From Smallanthus sonchifolius (Eukaryota; Streptophyta; Magnoliopsida; Asterales; Asteraceae), in NCBI GenBank assembly GCA_023525975.1, contig CM042018.1, positions 75,151,001-75,215,000 of the forward strand: a stretch of 64,000 bases of DNA. The letters are read 5' to 3'. The stretch's first letter is position 1. Each line of letters opens with the position of its first letter. A program made the position numbers and the translations under genes. The notes under the pieces are model-generated. The model was not told the origin of the DNA. It worked only from the letters and a program-made list of their open reading frames with translations, and did not search any database. Shown here piece by piece: positions 44,972 to 57,022 of this stretch.

Positions 44972-46313
44972 TCATTTGAAAATTGATTTGATTGTGAAAA
45001 CTTGTTGTTCTAAAAGTTTTCTCAATCTTCTGTTTCTCCTCCGTCTTTGAGGTCTAGAAAGCCTAACCTCAGGATTTGAGTTACCCTTTGGTGTATCATG
45101 AGGTTTAACGACGATTAGGTTAACATAAGGCTTACCCGGAGTTCTTACCTTTCCTGGAGTAACATGTCGGTTACCTTTGGCGTTGTGAGGACAAGAAATC
45201 CGAATGTGACCCATAAGCCCATAATAAAAGCAAGATCTCTTCTCACTATATTCTCTCATCTAAAGAATCTTAACACGATAAGATGCACTTGAAGAAGATT
45301 CTTCTACATGAACTTCTTTTGGCACTATTTTCTCTGGAACTCCAGATTTTGAAACAGGTTTTGATTCAGGCTTCATCTTCTCAGGAAATACATGCTTCTT
45401 CCCTTTATTTTTGTAAGGACATGACACCACAATGTGTCCCATCTCATTACAATGAAAGCATATACGCCTATCTTTATAATCTCTGACATATGGAACTCTC
45501 CTAGAATTTGAAGAACTTCCAAATGTATAATTTCCAGATGAATTAGAATCAACCTTTGAGTCTTCTTTTTTAACCTCTTTCAGTATCCCCTCTACCTTAG
45601 CTTCATCAAAATATTCATCATCTCTCTCATCAGAATACACCATATCTTCACATGTGACTGGATTCACTTTCAACGCAGTCTTAGGATCTAAATCCTCATC
45701 TTTTATAATCTCAGGTGTAACAGAATAATTTCCATTGAATGCTGGAGGAACATAACCAATACCATTAGTTCCCTTCCCCTCTTTAGTATTATCATGATAA
45801 TGTCCTAATAAGAATGATGAATTTCCAAAGCTTTCTAACTTTCTATGCAATCTGATTACCTCTGCTTTAGATTCAACTAGTTTCTTATCTTTCTTAACAA
45901 GGTCATTATTTCTTTTCTCAATATCTATAAAGGACATATCCAGGTGATATGCCTGCTCTTTATCTTCAAAGTCAGAGAACTTATATCCCTCTTCAGTGAT
46001 TCTATCCTTTCAACACACACATTCTTATTATCCTTTAATTTCTGGTTTACCGTGTGCATCGATTTCATCTCAAAAATGAGGTTTACGTTGTCATCCATAA
46101 CCCTCATCATTTTATCCTTCACTGAAATACAATTAGAACAAAACGTTTCAGAGTTAGAAACTACCGTATCCTTTTCTTCTAAAGAAGATGCACCAGGACC
46201 CATGAATACGTTATCATCAGCTTCACCCTTTTGAGCAACAATGACAGGCTCTGCATCAATTTCTGATTCACTCATATCATCTTCAACTGTCTGAAAGCTT
46301 TCTTCAGTCATCA
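44972..46313 (-). pseudogene. Element D gag, C-terminal part
   Basis: Minus-strand frames at 45925-46314, 45260-45937 and 44972-45259 read as one decayed gag tail. It contains an acidic segment, a coiled-coil-like segment with VKDKMMRVMDDNVNLIFEMK, a good zinc knuckle CFHCNEMGHIVVSC (about 45425-45470), and a second knuckle CFYYGLMGHIRISC in which the second Cys is Tyr. A stop separates the two knuckles. It joins the N-terminal part across solo LTR K. Confidence 0.8.
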
Positions 46314-48849
46314 TGTAACATTCCTGATTTTCCGACCCTATTTTAATTTATTCTAACTAATAAAATAACAACACGATATTGAATCATATACTTGTTCAAA
46401 CCTACACCTCATTAATGGTTAACCGATCGTATTCAATTCAAATATTTAGAACTCATAATCATGTGGTAACACCTCTTAGAGTTAATCCAGTTAGTAATCC
46501 CGTTAGGTGTTCTGTTAAATCCTAACCAAGCTAATTCTGTCAAAGCTGAAGTTGCAAGGGCTGATTTTCTAAATAACCAGAAACCCTAGTAGGCACGGTC
46601 GCGCCACGTTGTGGCACGGTCGCGCCTCTTATAGGCACGGCCGCGCCTCACATCAGTTGAAACGTAAATACAGCCTTTAAACGCAAAATCGTTTGAATTC
46701 GTAACCGTTTCTCACATTAACAAACCCAGTTAAAGGTTTTAATCATTTTATTTACGACACATAAACCCAATCGATCGATTCAAATTATAACCCTCAAAAC
46801 CCTCCATGTGACCATCGATTTCAAGATTTTGGTTGCAATCCTCTCAAACAAACTACACAAATACATCATTCGATCCTCCCTAAACCTCCAGAACACATTG
46901 AGTTAGCCGGAGTTGCAGCAGAAAGCGCCGGAGATCAAACCGTTGTCGCCGGAACTCGTTTCTACCGAACGCTATCAATACAGCATTCTTCTGAGTAATT
47001 GAAACCTCCTACATCTTAGTTTTAGTCTATAGATCAAAAGCCCCAACATAAATTGGGCTTACAATAACGAATGTAACATGAACCCGAATATAGAGTTCAT
47101 TCTAAAACGGTTTAGTCAAATCCTACTATGGACATGTTTTAAATGCAATTAAACTATACCAATAGACTCGTAATCACCTAATGGATGAAAGCCCTAAGGT
47201 TTCCAGTATTGATATCATAAGAATTAGACAATTTGTCTCTGTTTTGGATCAGACACGGTCGCACTAGTCTTCTAGCGCGGTCGTGCTCCATGAAGACACG
47301 GTCGCGCGTCTCCAAGCGCGGTCGTGCCTAACCCTCTGACCCGGTCGTGCCTCTTGGCTAGACCTGGTCATGCTATCAGAACCCTAGACACGGTCGTGCC
47401 TGGCCTAGGCACGGTCGTGCCTAGTGAGCAGCCTTGTTGTGTCTTCTGTTTGATCAACACAGTCGCACCCTTGCCAACGCAGTCGCGCCCGTGGTCCTAG
47501 CACGATCGTGCCTTGCCCCAGGCAAGGTCGTGTGTGTGAGAAAATTTTGACAGAATGCTTAATTTTATATTTTAAAAACAATGAGTATCCCAAATTAACT
47601 TTCAAATAAAAATAATTGATTTTATAAAGATTTATATTAACTTTATTTAAAAATATCAAATTCTTATTTCTAAAATAAATAGAAGTATTTATTTTAACCT
47701 ACAAAGTTATGTTTATATTTATCATTAAACTCTACACACAAATATTATTTATACAACTCATTTACACATCTTTATAAAAATAGCGTAAAGATTATTTATT
47801 TAATTTATATTTAAACAAAATTTGTTTATCTAGATTATACTTAACTAGACCTAACACCTATATTGTTTTTATAACTAAATGAATAAATAATAAGTATTTA
47901 ATTTATTTAGTTATTCGAACCCAAACCCTAATCAAAATATTCTAAAAGTATCCATTTCAAATCTTTCATTTTATACTACACCTTTCAAATACAAACTACT
48001 AACATCTACAACTTCAACTCCTTATACACACACCCAATTCAACCCTAGATTAGACATAGACTGTTGTGCACATTATTAATTCAATATACATTACACTCTA
48101 GGTTAACGTTGTGCATTACAAGGATCACGTTACTATCTAGTCTCTTGTGTTAGCCACGCCTTTTGAATCAAGTGAGTATTACATAGCCCCTTTTACTCTT
48201 TTACACTTTTTGGGGTGGAACATGAACAATATACAATCTGTTGCTTACATTTACACAAACTACCCAAGTACAAATCCTCTTTACAATCATGTGTGCAAAT
48301 TTGAGCTTTATGCCTGAGTACTAGTTGTGCTAACTTTTGTATGCTATTTATGTGCAATCATTAACCATTCAAGCCGACAGTAAACAATGATAGATCTATT
48401 GAGTCTGACAAACCCACCCAGATTGGGGTGATTGTTACCGAAAACACAATTTTGCATGCCAGTTACAAAGGTTTGATTGTACTTGGTTACACAATAGTTG
48501 CTCTCCATAAATGCCTTATTTTATCATGTTATGTACGGATTTGTTTATTTACAATCTATATACTATCTGTATACAAACCTGTGTATGCTCACCAACTTTT
48601 TAGTTGACCTTATTTTATTCATGTTTCAGGTGTTATCATATGAGTTTGATCAAGACATGTTACACATAGGCTTTGGACTTAGTAAATTTTAATTCGAAAA
48701 CAAATTGTATTTCATTATGTACTTTGGAATTGATTCATGCTTGTTTAAATGGAAATGGATTTAATATATTACAATTTAGTCAACCTTGAGCTCACGAACA
48801 GTCTACATGTCTCGCCCCCGATGATTCCGCCGTCGGTTGGGGTGTGACA
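46314..48849 (+). mobile_element. Solo LTR K (Ty3/gypsy), TSD CATCA
   Basis: 2536 bp, TGTAACATTCC...GGGTGTGACA, flanked by CATCA at 46309-46313 and 48850-48854. Same family as the G LTR: GCACGGTCGCGCC motifs at 46592-46655 and 47250-47535, the AT-rich block, and the conserved block at 48385-48420. The TATA region corresponding to G is altered. No internal sequence and no gene; frames at 47405-47659 and 48498-48692 are fortuitous. Confidence 0.93.
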
Positions 48850-49345
48850 CATCACATCAGTCTCAGTAGATTAAGTACTTTCACCAGAACGAATACTCTC
48901 ACTATCACTGAACTCTACAGAAGAATCACTTTGAGAATAACTCGGCTTCTCTGATACTTCTTTGATCAAGACCACAAACGCTTGAGAAGTTGCTTCACCG
49001 TTTTTCCTCAATGCTTCCCATAGATCTCTTGAAGTTGGATACTTCCCCTCGACTATGAATGATTTCTTTTGGTAAAGAAATCGTTAAAGTTTCACACGTT
49101 TTCATCTCTCGATCAAATTTCAGCTTTTCTACTTTAGTAAGAGTTGTCACTGGTTTAGGAACATCACGGAATTCCAGAAAGTCAAAAGTAGGATGCACAT
49201 ATCCTTCTGTTATTGGTCTCCAAAAATTTTCATCAGTTTCTGATACGAACTTTTTGAACCGGACTTTCCGGCTACTGTAATCTGATATGCACAAAAGCCT
49301 CGGTGGCATAATTTCAATCTCATTATCATCAAACGAAATTGACAT
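48850..49345 (-). pseudogene. Element D gag, N-terminal part
   Basis: Starts MSISFDDNEIEIMPPRLLCISDYSSRK. The copia gag block FWRPITEGYVHPTFDF and LTISLPKEI follow. A large internal deletion then joins directly to a LWEALRKNGEATSQAF-like segment in another frame and a Ser/Asp-rich linker continuing into 46313. The capsid core is lost. Confidence 0.78.
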
Positions 49346-50030
49346 TTTGAAAATTTTGCAAAAATATCCGGAAAAAATATCCCGCCAAAATACTCTTTTT
49401 AAAAATTCAAAAATTATTCAAAACAACCATATAAGCTTTCCCTAAAAAATTTGGACAAGAACAAAATTTCCCGCCAAAATAAATTGACATTTTTTTAAGA
49501 ACACTAGCGAACTAGATAAGTTCACCCGAAATTAGTTCGTCTGATACTGACTGAGCGAACTTAATAAGTCCGCCTGAACTTCACTGAGCAAATAAGACCA
49601 CCAGCGAACTTGATAAGTTCGCCTAATCAATATGTTCGCCTAAACTGAGTGAAGCGAACTTGATAAGTTCGCCTACTAAGTTCGTCTGCAACAAATATCA
49701 TCAAGTTCGCTTGCTTCAGCTGTAACAAACTCAGCAACACAAACACGAACAAACATCACCGAAAATCATCATTTCTCACAGATTAGAAGGAATTTGAAGA
49801 AATTGGACCGTAGAATTTAGTATTTTATGAATTAGAACACTTTTATCGGATTAATTTCACCAAAATCAACTTCAAAACCACGAATTCAGCAGTAAAATCA
49901 GTTTCAAGAACTTGAAAACTCCATGGATTCAAAAACTTCAAAAATGATCAATTTCTTATCAAATTGTACACAAAAACGTCTATAATCACCAAGAATCAAA
50001 CACAAATCATGAGCAAAAGCTCTGATACCA
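49346..50030 (-). other. Element D leader and primer-binding site
   Basis: Non-coding leader with GCGAACTTGATAAGTTCGC motifs from about 49500 to 49690. The primer site (reverse complement TGGTATCAGAGC) is at 50019-50030. Confidence 0.8.
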
Positions 50031-50032
50031 CT

Positions 50033-50152
50033 TGTAGGTCCCGGGAGCCTCCTCACGCAGCGGAGATACACGGACGTGTTCTGTGATTTGTGTGGGAACC
50101 AAGAAACGAGGCAGAGAAAACACGAACAAAGACAAAAGATAATGAAACGAAT
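50033..50152 (-). repeat. Element D 5' LTR remnant
   Basis: Begins TGTAGGTCCC two bases from the primer site, so on its own strand the LTR ends GGGACCTACA. Only about 120 bp remain before C RT sequence resumes, so the 5' part of the LTR and the true insertion junction are deleted. It differs from the 3' LTR at 17183, which lacks this end. Confidence 0.65.
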
Positions 50153-50820
50153 GTTCCATGATCGTTCACAACGTGCCCAAGAAACTATACCTCTCGTTTC
50201 CAAAATTCACATTTTGAAAACATAGCGTACAATCTTTCTTTTCTCAGGGTTTCCAAAATGATTCTGTGATGCTCAGCATGTTCTTCTTGTCTTCTTGAAT
50301 AGATAAAAATATCATCGACGAAGACGATGACAAATTTATCAAGGAATGGTTTACAAACCATGTTCATTAAGTCCATAAATGTTGCGGGGGCATTTTTTAG
50401 ACCAAATAACATGACCAGGAAGTCGTAATGACCAAGTCGGGTCCTGAAAGCAGTCTTAGGTACATCTTCCTCTTGTACCCTCAACTGATGATATCCTGAT
50501 CTTAGGTCGATTTTTGAAAAGCATTTGGCTCATTGTAAATGATCGAACAGATCATCTATTCTAGGCAATGGATATATGTTCTTAATAGTTAGCTTATTCA
50601 ATTCCCGATAATCAATGCACATTATCATTCTTCCATCTTTCTTCTTTACGAATAGTACCGGTGCTCCCCAAGGTGAAGTACTCGGACGAATGAACCCATT
50701 GTCTAAGAGTTCTTGAATTTGTTTCATTAGTTCTTTCAATTCGGAAGGAGTTAGACGATAAGGGGATTTCACGACAGGCTTAACTCTGGGAATGAGTTCG
50801 ATTCGGAATTGATCTGATGA
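50153..50820 (-). pseudogene. Element C reverse transcriptase (partial)
   Basis: Minus strand. Ty3 RT with YRLTPSELKELMKQ, SPWGAPVLFVKKKDGRMIMC and IDYRELNKL (50530-50772), a stop at about 50528, then the palm with the active site VFVDDIFIYSR (50185-50484). A stop follows KREV and recognisable sequence ends at GHVVNDHG near 50155, where D begins. Thumb/connection and RNase H are missing. Confidence 0.88.
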
Positions 50821-51418
50821 TCGGGTGGAAGACCAGGTAATTCTTCCGGGAAAACATCCGGGTGATCACAGACTACGGGAACATCCGCAATTTGTCCTTT
50901 GGGTTTGATTTTTAAATCATGGAGTATGAATATACCATCTCCCTTTATTAATTCTTTCTTAGCTTTTGCTATAGAAATTATTTCAATCTTATTGTTATTA
51001 CTCTCGCCCTGAATCATCAAACTAGTTTCATCTGGTTTCTTAATCTTGACCGTTTTCTGGTCACAATCAATCTGGGCCTGGTATATTGGTTTAACCAATC
51101 CATCCCTAAGATAACCTCATATTCATTCAAGTTCAATGGCATTAGTGTAACTAATACCTTATCGTCACCAAAATTGATGACACAATCAGGGTATGATTCG
51201 GTTATCTGAATCTGGTCGCCACTTGCCGTTTCAATGACATAGGCATTAATAAGTGGAATTGATCTTATGCCTAAATATGGGGTAAATGCACACGAAACAA
51301 AACTTTTATTTGCCCCTGTATCAAATAAAATCTTGGCGTAGATATTATTAACTAAGAAAGTATATGCCACCTCCTTAGCTTTATTTTTCTGTTCATCTCC
51401 ACTTCTTAAGATGAACAC
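50821..51418 (-). pseudogene. Element C protease
   Basis: Retroviral-type aspartic protease: ILFDTGANKSFVS near 51320 keeps the catalytic Asp-Thr-Gly, and VILGMDWLNQY is the second conserved block. A frameshift near 51090 passes the frame to 50769-51098, which runs towards RT (VCDHPDVFPEELPGLPP) and shifts again near 50815. Confidence 0.85.
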
Positions 51419-52636
51419 TCGTCATGTTCCTTTATTATGACCACCTATTCTCTGTTTAGGTGGTTTAGGACAAGAACTTCTATAATTCCATATCTCTCCA
51501 CAGTTAAAACATTTAACATTTGGGCATTGGGTTGCCAAATGGCCAAACTTCTGACAAGTCTGGCATTTCCTTCCCTGATTTGCTCTATCAGGGTTGGGAT
51601 TGAATCCTCATCTTATGGGAAACTTACTATTTCTTGGTTTGAACTTGTAAACAACTTCTTCAGGTTTCCTCTTGTGATCGGTCTTTGGTGGCTCTTGGGC
51701 TGCCACCTCATCATACATCATCGTACTCTTTTCGACGGCCAAATCTATCGTCTCGGGTGTGATGGATTTTACTAAGGTACGAACCTTAGGAGGTAAACCT
51801 TGGACATAACATTTGATTCTTCTTGACTCGGGAGTAACAAAATATGGCACCAGCTTAGCCATCTCATTGAACTTGGTTGTGTACTCCTGATGAGTCATGG
51901 TTCCAGCTTCGAACCGCAGAAATTCAGTTTTAATCATGTCCATAGCATTTTATGGACAATATCTTTTCACAATCAAAGACTTGAGATGTTCCCAAGTCAT
52001 TCTATCAGTTACAGCTTCTCCATTTGTCTGCTTAATTGACTCCCACCAGTCAAGAGCCTCCTCTTGAAAGGAGTATACAGCAAACTTTACATCTTCATCT
52101 GTCCTGCATTCACTCATCTTTATTACTGCTTCCATAGACGTAATCCATTGCAAGGCTGCAATGGCATCTTTCTTTCCATTGAATGGCTTAGGGTGGCAGT
52201 CGTTGAAATTCTTGTAGTTTCATCCTTGGCCACGAACTCCTGTACTCTGGGTTGTCATTCCCACCGTTTCATGAGTTTGAGTTGTTATGATATTATTTCC
52301 TACTGAGGTGGCATGAAGGGTATCTTCTGTTCGGGGAACAGCACCACTTGTACCTTCGTTTCAGTTACCCAAACTGTTATGATTTTCCCTTCTCCTAAGG
52401 GCATCATCAAGAATTATAGGTAGAGTTGTTTGAAGTACTCGGGTGACCTCAGATGCCACCGCTCCTTAGAATTGGGTTTCAGTCAAAATGACTTCTTCCA
52501 CCGGTTGCTCGGGTTCAGTATTCGTATTTACGTTTTCATTTGGATCAGGGTTTGTATTTGTCGTGTCGTGGGTATGAGACCTAGTATTAGGCATTCTACC
52601 CCTACCACTTCCTCGTCCTCTACCACGTCCTGTCAT
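51419..52636 (-). pseudogene. Element C gag (broken)
   Basis: Starts MTGRGRGRGSGRGRMPNTRS at 52636. Several stops follow in the N-terminal region, then the capsid blocks LQWITSMEAVIKMSECRTDED and FAVYSFQEEALDWWESIK (51950-52153). A stop in RYCP precedes MIKTEFLRFEAGTMTHQEY...VQGLPPKVRTLVKSI (51608-51943). Two zinc knuckles end it: CQTCQKFGHLATQC and CFNCGEIWNYRSSC, the second with Asn/Tyr near the usual His position. Gag differs clearly from that of B and G, so C is a separate family. Confidence 0.85.
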
Positions 52637-52883
52637 TTGTACCTACAAACAGATGTATAATATTAGAATTCGTATAACCGGTCATAATCCAGAAATTCGG
52701 AAATTAACAACATTTGGACAAAAATGCCTTTAATTATCTGATTTCTACCGTTATAGGTCGTACTGAATGTATACATCTAACTTTATGCTAAGGCATTCCA
52801 GACTAATATTAGAATCCTAGTTTAAGTTTAGACACTATATCTGTATCATCTAAATCCCTTAAACTGAGAGTCTGATACCAACT
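52637..52883 (-). other. Element C leader and primer-binding site
   Basis: Short leader with a primer site (reverse complement TGGTATCAGACT) at 52869-52880; the first ten bases match the initiator tRNA-Met site and the rest deviate. Confidence 0.75.
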
Positions 52884-54340
52884 AGTCACGCCCGTAACAC
52901 ACCACAGTTATCTAACCAGAGTAGTACCTCCAATAGAGATGATCCCAGGAAAGAACAACGGGTTTAGGAGAGATTTATACACCGTCCTTTCCTAGATAGA
53001 ATATTCCATTTCTCAGATAACTACATACTGGCAAGAAGGTCGCCTTCTAGTTACTGTAACGTTGATATCAAAAACACACAGTCGAAGTCTAAATCGTAAC
53101 TTCTATTAATATCAAAACATTGTATACATCATGTTTAACAAAAGTTACATCATCCGTTCCTAACAAGGAACAAGTCATTCGGGACTTATAGTTCCAGGCA
53201 TGCCCATCATCTAGATCATTCATCTTTTCATTCTAGTCCGGGAAATGCCTCATCTATTGTCTACCTGTGATGCATTCAAAAACATTTGATAAAACATGGG
53301 TCAGCACAAGGCTGATGAATTCATAAACTAAAATAGTTTATTAAAATGACCCGCCAAAGTATCTTGCACACATTCATGGGCTTCAACACCCAATGGGCTT
53401 CAACACCCAAATTCATAGATAACTATGAACAATCATTCAGTCTATATACCTAAGACCTTTCCACGGGTCTTGTCCAACATGCCGGTCCACGGGCAAGTGA
53501 AATACAATAAGCACTTAGAATACGTAATATATAAACAATTGGTACAATCGTTTCAAGATACTCAAAATGTTTTCATAAATCAATCATGCTAGACAAGGCC
53601 ATGACTGGGTTCATGCATCACAGTTTAAGAACTCACATCGGTAATATTTCGGCGTATTAATCAGTAATGTGGTAAACACCTCGGGCAGAGCTCCTAGATA
53701 AGTAAGTACATTACTCATTTATACAAACTTAACTTAATGGTGTATAACTAAAGCTTCATATGAGATCGGGACCTTACCTCAGTATCTATGGTAATTTGAA
53801 GTCGAATGGTCAGAAACCGGACTCTCGCATGCGAACCGGGGCTCGAAAATGGATCTTCAGAGAGTGTGTGCGTGTATTTGACTGTGTTTGTGTGTGTAAA
53901 AGAGTTGAAATCGATCATCTATTTATAGGGGTAAATGGGCACCCATAGCGGACCATTAACTGAGGGGATGTAGGTCCGCTATGGCTCTTAGCCGCCTCAT
54001 TGCCTTCGGGCCTACATAACGGACCGTTATGCTTCTCATTTCGGTTTGCAGTGGATGAACTATAGCTAGCGGACCGCAACGGATTCAATATCGGTCTGAT
54101 ATCAAACATCCACGTGTCAGACTCCAGCAATTAATCACCCGACACATGTATCCTCCTGGGTGATTCCTTGTTCCCTACATAGCGGACCGCTATCCTTGAG
54201 ATGTCGGTCTGACATCTGCCTATTTTTCCAAGTTTTTCATTTTTAGTTCCTAAACTTTGTTTATTTACATATTCACCCTTTAACTTTGAAAATTGGCAAG
54301 TTTAGTCCTTTATATTCTAGGGAATTTTTGAGGTGTTACA
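52884..54340 (-). repeat. Element C 5' LTR
   Basis: About 1457 bp. The outer end is TGTAACACCTC on the minus strand (54340). The inner end near 52884 reads TAGTCACGCCC, probably a mutated TG. It holds the TATA box CCTATAAAT (53921-53927, minus) with GGACCGCTAT quasi-palindromes beside it (53942-54200). It shows the empty site of solo LTR L. No gene. Confidence 0.85.
53921..53927 (-). promoter_or_regulatory. TATA box of C 5' LTR
   Basis: Minus strand TATAAAT just downstream of the quasi-palindrome cluster; conserved at 15371-15377 in the other LTR. Confidence 0.55.
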
Positions 54341-54413
54341 ATTTAACCATTAAGTCAAATATAAAATACCAATGTAACTATATTGTTCAAAAGCACCAAA
54401 TACTAAATACATA

Positions 54414-54840
54414 TCAAACCCACTGTCTAGCAAATTTAAGGCCTATCTTATCAGCATGCTCCTCTTGTTTAGAATGAGGCACAGGCTTAGTGAACGGGTC
54501 AGCTTGATTCTGATCCGTGTGAACTTTGTTTAACACGATGTTTCCCCGTGCCAGTATATCCCTGATATATTGAAATCTTCTGAGTATGTGTTTCGTGTTG
54601 TGGTGTGACCTTGGTTCCTTGGCTTGAACAATGGCACCAGTATTGTCACACAATATCTCGATTGGTTTTTGAATGTTAGGCATTACCCCGAGATCAGCAA
54701 TGAACTTTTTCATCCAAGCAGCCTCTTATGCAGCTTCCGAAGCGACAATGTATTCTGATTCGGTGGTGGATTGAGCAACAACACTTTGATTAATACTCTT
54801 CTAAGTGATAGCACCACCGTTCAGAATAAACACAAATCCC
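54414..54840 (-). pseudogene. Element J RNase H
   Basis: EAAWMKKFIADLGVMPNIQ, then LCDNTGAIVQAKEPRSHHNTKHI and VLNKVHTDQNQADPFTKPV, ending FARQWV. A TAA at about 54727 interrupts the SEAAYEAAW-type motif. N-terminal RNase H is decayed between 54714 and 54842. Confidence 0.85.
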
Positions 54841-56203
54841 GTCTATGATCGAGAATCATGTCGATCAGTCTGGAAGCTAGCATCAGTGTAACATTTAACA
54901 GCTAATTCTTTTTCCAGTCCTCCATATATCAAGAACATGTCCTTAGTTCTTATTAAGTACTTTAGGATGTTCTTCACAGTTATCCAGTGACTCTCACCGG
55001 GATTCTTTTGATATCTACTAGTCATGCTTAAAGCGTACGATACGTCAGGTTTAGTACATAGCATGGCATACATGATGGAACCAATTGTAGAAGCATATGG
55101 AACCTTTTCCATTTTCTTCTTTTCCTTGTCAGACTTAGGGCATTATTTGTTTTTCAGTATGGTCCCATGTGCCATAGGCAAAGACCCTCTCTTAGAGTCT
55201 TGCATGAAAAAGCATCGAATGACCTTATCAATGTATGTACTTTGACTTAAACCTATAAGCCGCTTTGATCTATCTCTATAGATCTTTATTCCAACAATAA
55301 AAGCAGCTTCACCAAGATCTTTCATTGCGAAACATATACCCAGCCAGGACTTTACGTCTTGTAGCATAGGGATATGGTCTCCAATGAGTAGTATGTTATC
55401 TACATACAGAATCAGAAACGTCACATGGCTCCCACTTGCTTTCTTGTAAACACACGGTTCATCTTCGTTCTTGACAAAACCAAACTCTTTGATTTTCTTG
55501 TCAAAGCGAAGATTCCAGCTTCTAGATGCTTGTTTTAATCCACAAATGGATTTCTTTAACTTGCAGACCTTATTAAGATTTTCTCGATCTTCAAAACCTT
55601 TCGATTGAACCATATAGACATCTTCAGTAATATGCATGTTTAGGAACGCGGTTTTGACATCCATTTGCCATATCTCGTAGTCATAATACACGGCAATCGA
55701 AACAAGATCCTAATCGACTTAAGCATAGCTACTGGCGAGAAGGTTTCATCATAATCAATTCCTTGAGTCTGAGTAAAGCCTTTCGCTACCAGCCTTGCTT
55801 TGAAGGTTTACTCATTCCCATCCATATCGATTTTCTTCTTGAAAATCCACTTGCTTCCTACGGTCCGACTCTCGGGAGGAAGATTAACCAAGTCCCACAC
55901 ATGGTTGTCGTACATGGATTGGACTTCGGCATCCATGGCTTCAAGCCATTTCTTAGATTCATAGTCTAAGATTGCAGATTTGTAACTAGTGGGCTCAGCC
56001 TGATCAACTATCAGGATGTCAACAATTTGGTGAATCCCGATATACCGGTCGGGTTCATGACAATCCATAGTACTTCTGCGAACAACTTGTGTCACAATTA
56101 AATCTTGAACATTTCTAGATTTAGTTTCAACAGTCTCATGCTGAACGACAAATCCAGTTTGAGGTTCGGTTACTTGTGCTTCTCGGATCTCATCCATATC
56201 CAC
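54841..56203 (-). pseudogene. Element J reverse transcriptase (active site changed)
   Basis: Fragments: 55808-56203 (linker to RT, AMDAEVQSMYDNHVWDLV, GSKWIFKKK), 55143-55691 (QMDVKTAFLNMHI, LKKSICGLKQASRSW, then LYVDNILLIGD) and 54843-55112 (PYASTIGSIMYAMLCTKPDV). The active site should be Tyr-Val-Asp-Asp; here the second Asp codon is AAC, Asn (55395-55397), which would abolish polymerisation. Frameshifts or stops separate all three parts. Confidence 0.87.
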
Positions 56204-56229
56204 ATGGTTCTGTCTAATCCCTCATGCAA

Positions 56230-57022
56230 GAAGTTCCTTCTACAAGAAGGTAGCTCTGTGTTTAATGAAATCCCGGTTTTCAGCAGGATTGTAGAAATAG
56301 TAACCTATTATTTTAGGGTATTCTACGAAAACAACTTTATCGCCATGGGGATTTAGCTTATCTGTAGATTCACTTGTAACATATGTGTTACATCCCCAAA
56401 CCCTAAGGTAGGACACTTTGGGTTTCTCCCCATGCCATATCTCATAAGGCTTTTTGTCCACCTTCTTTGTAGGAGCTAGATTTATGATTCTTGTAGCAGT
56501 CTCGATAGCAAAACTCCAAAAGGAGTGTGGGAGGTTTGTACGCCATATCAATGATCGAAGCATATCTAATAGAGTTTGATTTCTCCTTTCGGACACACCA
56601 TTAAGCTGTGGTGTTCCTGGTGGAGAGAGCTGAGAAATGATCCCACGTTTATTTAGATGTTCGTCAAACTCTTGACTAAGATATTCACCACCTTGATCAT
56701 ATCGAAGCATCTTAATCGTCTTACCAAGCTGACTTTGTACTTCGTTCTTGTATTGTTTGAACATTACAAACGTTTCATATTTATGGTTCATAAGACAAAC
56801 ATATCCATATCTACTGAAGTCATCAGTAAATGTGACGAAGTATATCTCTTAGCTTCTACACATTGTTCTTAATGAACCACATACATCAGTATGTACAAGT
56901 CCTAACAGATCCTTAACCCTTTGACCGATACCGGTGAAAGGAGCCTTGGTTAGCTTTCCACTTAAACATGATTCGCAATCATCAAATGACTCTTGTCCTG
57001 TAGAATTCAAAATTCTGGCGGT
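56230..57022 (-). pseudogene. Element J integrase
   Basis: HTDVCG (near 56900) holds the first catalytic Asp. 56240-56791 has RYDQGGEYLSQEF with the second and GVSERRNQTLLDMLRS with the Glu, then SFWSFAIETATRIINLAPT and KVSYLRVWGCNTYV. Stops occur near 56855 and before the zinc finger CESCLSGK (about 56970). Confidence 0.85.

Larger units (their letters stand above)
17183..50152 (-). mobile_element. Element D: deleted sirevirus-like Ty1/copia
   Basis: Pieces at 17183-18540, 43826-46313 and 48850-50152 form one minus-strand element: 5' LTR remnant, primer site, leader with GAACTT...AAGTTCGC repeats, gag with two zinc knuckles, start of protease, long 3' spacer, polypurine tract and 3' LTR. 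Integrase, RT, RNase H and the 3' ORF are all absent, so the element could have moved only with help from relatives. It is interrupted by G and K. Relatedness to H is shown by the shared spacer (compare 43826-44000 with 63440-63640). Confidence 0.7.
12582..54340 (-). mobile_element. Element C: Ty3/gypsy retrotransposon split by nested insertions
   Basis: Both ends belong to one LTR family. The right LTR (52884-54340) is followed on the minus strand by a primer site, gag, protease and RT. Integrase, polypurine tract and a 3' LTR remnant lie 33 kb away at 15826-17182 and about 12582-15791. RT-tail and RNase H (about 1 kb) are missing at the break, where the copia element D entered. The order PR-RT-...-INT and a chromodomain-like tail make it a chromovirus-type Ty3/gypsy. 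Joining the two halves is inferred from matching LTRs, strand and complementary content. Confidence 0.75.
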
